From Acidobacteria bacterium UBA7540 (GTDB taxonomy: Bacteria > Acidobacteriota > Terriglobia > UBA7540): a stretch of DNA of 18,032 nt. A program made the translations under genes and the position numbers. Under the pieces are notes generated by a model, which made no database searches, was not told the origin of the DNA, and saw nothing but the letters and a program-made list of their open reading frames with translations. Shown one piece after another: positions 14,156-18,032 of this stretch (its first letter is position 1; each line of letters starts with the position of its first letter). The stretch is taken from contig DLMI01000126.1 in the NCBI GenBank assembly GCA_002478145.1, forward strand, positions 13,535 to 31,566, in the 5' to 3' direction.

Positions 14156-14865
14156 GTGCGTTGCGCGGCCAACTCGCGGCACTTGGCAACGAACTTCTCA
14201 AATAGCTTGCGCGGCTCGGGTTGGTCAACCATCTCTTCCGGATGCCACTGAACGGCGATCAGGAACGGATAGGCATCGGCGGATTCCACCGCCTCCACCA
14301 GTCCATCCTCGGAATGAGCCGTCACTTTGAGTCCCCGCCCCAGACGCTTGATGGCCTGACGGTGCAGGCTGTTCACACGGCAACTACCCTTGAACGTCTC
14401 CGCCAGCCGCGATTCGGGATCAGTCAGGGTGACGACGTGAGTCGGCTCGGGGCGTGGTGCGGACTGCATGTGTTCACGCTCGACCGGAGCTTCCGAGTTC
14501 AAGTCCTGGTAGAGCGTTCCGCCGAACTTCACGTTGATCATCTGGATGCCGCGGCAGATGCCCAGGATCGGCAGCCGGTGACGGTGCGCCCGATCAAACA
14601 GCTCAAATTCAAAGGCATCCCGTTTCGCGTCAATCTGAACGAGGCCTGGATATTTGACCGCTTCCTCATAATATTTGGGGTTGATGTCCTTCCCGCCGGT
14701 AAATAGCACCCCATCGTAGCCTTTGATGTTGGGGATGGAAGGGTGGGAGGGCGAGACCACCTCAACCTCCTCCGGCTTCACCCCAACGGCCAGGAGCGCC
14801 TTGTAGTATGGGGATTCGGAGCCTTTGGCTTTTTCCTTGTCGGAAACAGAAATTGCAATCTTCAT
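14152..14865 (-). CDS. Class I glutamine amidotransferase, peptidase C26 (PuuD-like)
   Basis: The 237-residue protein contains a complete class I amidotransferase/gamma-glutamyl hydrolase core: GVLFTGGKDINPKYY, the nucleophile elbow LGICRGIQMIN (C104), the VNSLHRQAIKRLG motif, and VQWHPEEM (H208, E210). Related enzymes hydrolyse gamma-glutamyl-GABA in putrescine breakdown or other gamma-glutamyl amides; no other putrescine-pathway gene is nearby, so the substrate is open. The start is ATG 14865, with AAGGAG eight bases upstream; a longer frame to 15036 encodes an unrelated, low-similarity extension and is rejected. The TAG stop comes from a palindromic repeat. The gene is divergent from the RecA-like/polymerase operon. 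Confidence 0.9.
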   Translation of the reverse strand: MKIAISVSDKEKAKGSESPYYKALLAVGVKPEEVEVVSPSHPSIPNIKGYDGVLFTGGKDINPKYYEEAVKYPGLVQIDAKRDAFEFELFDRAHRHRLPILGICRGIQMINVKFGGTLYQDLNSEAPVEREHMQSAPRPEPTHVVTLTDPESRLAETFKGSCRVNSLHRQAIKRLGRGLKVTAHSEDGLVEAVESADAYPFLIAVQWHPEEMVDQPEPRKLFEKFVAKCRELAAQRT

Positions 14866-15007
14866 CTCCGCGTCTCCTTCCGATCCCTGGCAGACCAGCG
14901 TTGACCTGTCTGACCAATTTACATCAGGATGCCCGCAGGTGGAAACCCTGGAATGGCGGAGGAATTTTTCCTGCCGGTGGGGGTGCGGCGCGAGCGGAAG
15001 ATTGCTC

Positions 15008-15036
15008 TTGACTTTCGCTTTTTGTTCGCCTATCAT
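15008..15036 (+). promoter_or_regulatory. Sigma-70-type promoter of the RecA-like/PolB operon
   Basis: TTGACT (15008-15013) and TATCAT (15031-15036) are separated by the optimal 17 bp. It points toward the gene starting at 15128, with transcription beginning near 15043 and a leader of about 85 bases. I looked for a LexA-type palindrome here because of the operon's content and saw no convincing one. Confidence 0.6.
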
Positions 15037-15127
15037 TGAAGCGCTCGAAAAGACCCGGCGCCGTGCTCAGGTGCGGCGCTCCGTGGCCTCTGGAGATTGG
15101 GGAAAGGATTGGACCCGGAGTTTGCCG

Positions 15128-16021
15128 ATGGCAGAGGGAGGATTGTTATCTTCGGAATCGCAGGGCGACCTGTTCCGATCGGGGCAAGAGCCCGCCGCGA
15201 CAGGGGCGCTGGCGAAACCTGGAAGCGCCGGCACTCGAGCTCTTCATTACGAGCCCGTCAAATTCATCAACAGCGAGGGCAGGGCAAACCTGGCGCTGGC
15301 ACGAAAAGCCGCAGAGTCGAAAATCGGATCTGCTTTACAGCAGGCCGCAGATACGAGGGCGACGCAAGCCGTGCCGCTGGGCGGGGTAAATCCGCCCCTC
15401 CGTGGCGAGGCGAAATCGCCACCCCATAGGCCGTGGACGCTGCCGCCGCAAGGTCTGGCGGTCTTCCATGGCGATAAGGACACGGCGCGGCTCAGCCACT
15501 ATTTTTTGCCGCGCCTGCTGCTTCAGGGGAAACGAGTTCTGATGCTGGACGGCGCCAACTGTGCCGATCCGCGCCTGCTGGAGCGCCTGGCTCGCCAGCG
15601 CCGCGTGCCCTTCGAGCAATTCAGCCGGCAAATCCAGATTGCCCGCGCCTTCACCTGTTTCCAACTTACCGAACTGATTGCGCGCGTACCGCGGCTTTTA
15701 ACGGACTTTCCCGCCGATCTGCTGATCGTCACGGCATTTCCCGAACTCTACTACGACGAAGATGTGCGCGACTGGAACGCGCGGGTAGCGTTCGAACAGG
15801 CGCTCGCGAATCTACAGCGTTTGGCCGGGCAGTCTCTACCGCTCACAGTCGGGCTCTTTTCCTCGGCCACCACATTCATGCCCTCTCCAGCACGTAGATG
15901 GTTTTTTGAAAAGGTCTGCGCGGCAGGATCGGAGGTCTGGCAGTTCAATTCGAACGCAGAGGGAAAACCTAGACTTGTCTGCAGAAAATGTATACTCCCT
16001 CGGAATTCGCTGTCATCCTGA
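15128..16021 (+). CDS. RecA/Rad51-fold protein lacking Walker motifs
   Basis: Residues about 110-290 follow the order of a RadA/Rad51 core: a strand and loop where the P-loop belongs (FHGDKDTARLSHYFL, from H114), GKRVLMLDGANCADPRLLER, the Rad51-like ARAFTCFQLTELI, then the Walker B strand ADLLIVTAF (196-204) and a sensor-like LPLTVGLFSSA. The P-loop GxxxxGKT is absent and the Walker B acidic residue is threonine (T202), so ATP hydrolysis is unlikely. The first 110 residues are poorly structured, and 85-100 are encoded by a double-hairpin repeat. ATG 15128 is preferred (GGAG seven bases upstream); the 297-residue product ends inside a TGTCATCCTGAGGA repeat. Downstream lie a small helical protein and a B-family polymerase. 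The role may be like ImuA, a RecA-like partner of an error-prone polymerase; this is inference. Confidence 0.72.
   Translation: MAEGGLLSSESQGDLFRSGQEPAATGALAKPGSAGTRALHYEPVKFINSEGRANLALARKAAESKIGSALQQAADTRATQAVPLGGVNPPLRGEAKSPPHRPWTLPPQGLAVFHGDKDTARLSHYFLPRLLLQGKRVLMLDGANCADPRLLERLARQRRVPFEQFSRQIQIARAFTCFQLTELIARVPRLLTDFPADLLIVTAFPELYYDEDVRDWNARVAFEQALANLQRLAGQSLPLTVGLFSSATTFMPSPARRWFFEKVCAAGSEVWQFNSNAEGKPRLVCRKCILPRNSLSS
15379..15426. repeat. In-frame double-hairpin repeat inside the RecA-like gene
   Basis: Two hairpins stand in tandem: GGGCGG/CCGCCC (15379-15397, 7-base loop) and GTGGCGA/TCGCCAC (15402-15422, 7-base loop), followed by CCCCATAGG in place of the family's CCCCTAC end. It encodes about 16 residues (GGVNPPLRGEAKSPPH) of linker before the RecA-like core. 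Confidence 0.65.
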
Positions 16022-16039
16022 GGAAGTGACCCCTCACCC

Positions 16040-16100
16040 GGCCCGCGACGGCTGGTGAAAGCGCTGTCGCGGGCCACCCTCTCCCCCAAGGGGGAGAGGG
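16040..16100. repeat. Pair of strong hairpins between the RecA-like and small genes
   Basis: A 10-bp perfect stem (16040-16049 with 16066-16075) is followed one base later by an 11-bp perfect stem (16077-16087 with 16090-16100, CCCTCTCCCCC/GGGGGAGAGGG). There is no T-tract, so these are not typical intrinsic terminators. They could act as a transcript-stabilising or processing structure within the operon, or be a dispersed repeat. Confidence 0.65.
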
Positions 16101-16138
16101 CAGAAATCTGAACGGGAGCACGTTGGGATGGCGGGCCA

Positions 16139-16178
16139 ATGATTCAATGAAGCAATGACTCAATGACTCAATGATTCA
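16139..16178. repeat. Octamer tandem array (ATGAYTCA)
   Basis: Five consecutive 8-bp units (ATGATTCA, ATGAAGCA, ATGACTCA twice, ATGATTCA) end 14 bases before the next start codon. Unlike the heptamer arrays the unit is 8 bp, and each core resembles a near-palindromic TGAYTCA. No inverted partner arm was found. Confidence 0.8.
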
Positions 16179-16192
16179 ATTGCAGGTGATTT

Positions 16193-16540
16193 ATGGGTCG
16201 GACGGTTTCAACGTTTCGAGATTTGATCGAGCAGGAACTCCAGAACTGGGAGCGGGTGTTTGGCCGGGCGCTGCGGCAGGAGGAGCGGGTGTACTTCGAG
16301 GCGATGTTCAACCGCGTGCGCCTTTACATCCAGGCCTGCACCTACGAGTTTCCCGTGCACGCCATGGATGCGATCAACGTGGCCGTAGGGCTTGACCACG
16401 AGATTCGTTTGCGCGCCCTCGAAGCGCGCTTGGGGATTAACCTCGATGCTCAGTGGATGGATTCTCGACCTCTACCCCTGCCCCGAGGGAATGGTGCTGT
16501 GGCTGGTGGAGCCGGAGGGGAAACGCCGCCGGCTGATTGA
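16193..16540 (+). CDS. Small helical protein encoded upstream of and overlapping the polymerase
   Basis: The product has 115 residues. Residues 1-85 are strongly amphipathic and helical (FRDLIEQELQNWERVFGRAL, then VYFEAMFNRVRLYIQACTYE), while the last 30 are low in complexity (LPLPRGNGAVAGGAGGETPP) and correspond to the part that overlaps the polymerase gene by 95 bases in another frame. A good Shine-Dalgarno (AGGTGA, 16184-16189) precedes ATG 16193. I recognise no named domain. Its place between a RecA-like protein and a polymerase suggests an accessory or bridging subunit, which is inference. The helical part looks like a real conserved core; the tail may simply be read-through of polymerase coding sequence. 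Confidence 0.7.
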   Translation: MGRTVSTFRDLIEQELQNWERVFGRALRQEERVYFEAMFNRVRLYIQACTYEFPVHAMDAINVAVGLDHEIRLRALEARLGINLDAQWMDSRPLPLPRGNGAVAGGAGGETPPAD

Positions 16541-18032
16541 CCGGTCGTTCACGCCGTGTTTTTACGTGCACGGCCCGGAGTTGCGGCTCACGCCTCTGGC
16601 GCAGGTCCTTGCGGCGCGCGCGGCGGTGAGGTGTGCATTGACCGAGAAGACAAATATCTGGGACGGCGGCGAGCTTCGCGTGCTCGAGGTCGCGGTGCGC
16701 CACCCCACACAGTTTGCGGCCCTGGTGCGCTTCGTGCACCAATACGATTCCAGCTTGCGGCTTTACAACTCCGACTTGATGCTGGCGCCCATGTATTGCT
16801 GGGAGAAGGGCGTGTTTCCGCTGGCGAAGGTGGAAGTCGAGGTAGGGGAGGGCTCGGCCCTCCCGCCCTCATCCACCGTGGCAGATCGGACGCAGGGCCG
16901 GCGGGAGCCCAGGGAGCTCCCCTACCAAAACCGGGCGGGCACGAGGCCCACCCCTACAGTTCGCGCCCTCAAGAGTTGTGATGACGAATGGGCGACCGAC
17001 TATGAGCTGCCTCCGCTTCAGATCATGCGGGTGCGGTTGGAAGGTCTCTCCAATGTTGACCCGCAGCATGGCCGGCGGGGCGCGCTGGAAGTGGAAATTG
17101 ACGGCGAGTGGCGGGTGCTGGACGATTCCGAGGAGCCGGTAGCGGTGGGGTTCGAGCGCCTGCTGCGCGCCCACGACCCGGACATGATTTTGAGCGAGTG
17201 GGGTGATTCGACGCTGTTTCCGGCGCTGCTCCGGCAGGCCCGGAAGCTGGGCCTTACGCTCTCGCTCAACCGCGACGCGCATCCCGTGGAGCGCCGCCGC
17301 GCGCGCAGTTACATGAGCTACGGGCGCATCCTCTTCAAGGGGAGCAGCACCGCGCTGTTCGGGCGCCTGCACGTGGACACGCAGAACTCCTTCGTCGCCG
17401 ATCAGTGCGACCTGGAGGGTTTGTGGGAGCTCACGCGCGTCACCAAGCTGCCCGTGCAGTATTGCGCCCGCACCACGACGGGCACCGGCATCTCCTACAT
17501 GCAGATGGAGCTGGCTTACGGCGACGGCGTGCTGATCCCCGAGCAGAAAGCTGAACCCGAAAGCCCCAAGCATCCGGACGAACTCCTGCTGGCGGACCGC
17601 GGTGGATTGGTTTTCCTGCCGCGTCTGGGATTTTTTACCAACGTGGGCGAACTCGACTTCATCAGCGAGTTCCCGAGTATCATGGCGCGGTTCAATATTT
17701 CGCCGGAAACCGTCAATTGCGGCTGTTGCCCGGAAGCGCCCCGCATCCCGGAACTCGGCTATCGCATCTGCCAGCGGCGACGTGGAATCAACAGTCGCGT
17801 GGTAGAGCGGCTGATCCAGAAGCGGCAGGAATACAAGCGCGAGATGGCGGCCGCCGGGGGTTCATCCCACCAAGCTGGCGCTCTCGGTGCCATTACGGAG
17901 CCGCCTCTGCTTGTGGTAGGGGAGCCCTCTGGGCTCCCGCGGGAGCGCGAAGCGCTCCCCTACCAAGGAAATTTGGCGCTCCTCGAGCGTCGCCAGGCCG
18001 CGAAGCAGCGCCGCGCCGCGCTGAAGTGGCTG
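16446..18032 (+). CDS. Family B DNA polymerase with degenerate exonuclease (partial, 3' end outside window)
   Basis: The frame is open for 529 codons to the window edge. It begins MLSGWILDLYPCPEGMVLWL, a B-family N-terminal domain; ATG 16446 has GGGGA nine bases upstream. The exonuclease domain (about 190-370) keeps the fold but not its catalytic residues: Exo I FDIE aligns with VRLE (M194 onward), Exo II GDNFDLPYL aligns with GDSTLFPAL (G253 onward), and no YxxxD Exo III is visible. Polymerase motif A is LDFISEFPSIM (D404), then NISPET. The tyrosine of the usual SLYPS is phenylalanine (F409). The window ends in AALKWL, the start of motif B. Two in-frame repeat elements occupy residues about 132-171 and 490-507. 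It is likely a non-proofreading repair or translesion enzyme; that role is inferred. Confidence 0.9.
   Translation, partial: MLSGWILDLYPCPEGMVLWLVEPEGKRRRLIDRSFTPCFYVHGPELRLTPLAQVLAARAAVRCALTEKTNIWDGGELRVLEVAVRHPTQFAALVRFVHQYDSSLRLYNSDLMLAPMYCWEKGVFPLAKVEVEVGEGSALPPSSTVADRTQGRREPRELPYQNRAGTRPTPTVRALKSCDDEWATDYELPPLQIMRVRLEGLSNVDPQHGRRGALEVEIDGEWRVLDDSEEPVAVGFERLLRAHDPDMILSEWGDSTLFPALLRQARKLGLTLSLNRDAHPVERRRARSYMSYGRILFKGSSTALFGRLHVDTQNSFVADQCDLEGLWELTRVTKLPVQYCARTTTGTGISYMQMELAYGDGVLIPEQKAEPESPKHPDELLLADRGGLVFLPRLGFFTNVGELDFISEFPSIMARFNISPETVNCGCCPEAPRIPELGYRICQRRRGINSRVVERLIQKRQEYKREMAAAGGSSHQAGALGAITEPPLLVVGEPSGLPREREALPYQGNLALLERRQAAKQRRAALKWL
16841..16957. repeat. In-frame palindromic repeats in the polymerase N-terminal region
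   Basis: GGTAGGGGAG (16841-16850) and its inverse CTCCCCTACC (16917-16926) bound one element with a perfect GGGAGGGC-TCG-GCCCTCCC hairpin at the left and a weaker hairpin at the right. A second half-element follows at 16933-16957 (GGGC/GCCC hairpin ending CACCCCTAC). Together they add about 40 residues before the exonuclease-like domain, with the frame maintained. Confidence 0.7.
17915..17964. repeat. In-frame double-hairpin element between polymerase motifs A and B
   Basis: Eleven-base outer arms (GGTAGGGGAGC and GCTCCCCTACC) enclose two hairpins, GGGAGCCC-TCT-GGGCTCCC and GGGAGCGC-GAA-GCGCTCCC, two bases apart. The 50-bp element is the most complete member of its family here and encodes VVGEPSGLPREREALPY in the polymerase frame. 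Confidence 0.8.

Noticed and set aside
14866..15036. N-terminal extension of the amidotransferase
   Set aside because: The extra 57 residues resemble no amidotransferase sequence and the frame overlaps the divergent promoter; ATG 14865 has a proper binding site.
15008..15060. LexA-type operator at the RecA-like/PolB promoter
   Set aside because: I found no convincing inverted GTTC/GAAC or CTGT/ACAG pair at a proper spacing, so SOS control is not claimed.
14825..15127. N-terminal extension of the RecA-like protein to a TTG at 14825
   Set aside because: This would overlap the 5' end of the divergent amidotransferase gene and place the start upstream of the promoter at 15008-15036.
16077..16100. 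Rho-independent terminator after the RecA-like gene
   Set aside because: The stem is very stable, but the following bases (CAGAAATCTG) contain no T-tract.

Overview
The window looks like a chromosomal segment of a Gram-negative, moderately GC-rich environmental bacterium. I would place it in the Acidobacteriota, but as an inference: an lpxB gene shows a lipid-A outer membrane, the dnaX-ybaB-recR cluster and a MidA-family gene are ordinary bacterial genes, and the dense scatter of short degenerate tandem-repeat families is reminiscent of that phylum. No rRNA or tRNA gene was seen.

Layout. 1-1244: end of dnaX, ybaB and recR. 1245-2177: a repeat-rich gap of about 930 bp with a good promoter and a leader hairpin for the next gene. 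2178-6167: two ABC exporter half-transporters that look like the two halves of one heterodimer, separated by a decayed repeat-bounded cassette. 6241-6860 (minus): a PIN toxin / DUF2281-like antitoxin pair. 7096-8265: lpxB. 8342-8771: an intact 430-bp cassette consisting of an S23/four-helix-bundle gene between perfect 32-bp inverted repeats. 8857-10875: a secreted M1-like peptidase with C-terminal TPRs. 10927-13951 (minus): macro domain protein, secreted HExxH protein and MidA-family methyltransferase in one tight transcription unit. 14016-14119 (minus): a probable DNA-glycosylase gene fragment. 14152-14865 (minus): a class I glutamine amidotransferase (peptidase C26). 15008-18032: a promoter followed by a RecA/Rad51-fold protein without a P-loop, a small helical protein, and the first 529 codons of a family-B DNA polymerase whose proofreading motifs are missing.

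Two themes stand out. The first is repeats. Several sequence-unrelated families share one design, a 7-bp unit repeated in tandem, and three of them form inverted arms around a spacer. In one family the spacer holds a four-helix-bundle gene, and deletion derivatives that keep only the ends lie elsewhere in the window. Repeats also sit inside coding regions in frame (ABC exporter linker, RecA-like protein, polymerase) and supply the stop codons of at least five genes. The second is the 3' operon, whose degenerate RecA-like protein plus exonuclease-dead polymerase resembles, by analogy only, the ImuA/ImuB/DnaE2 mutasome built on a B-family polymerase.
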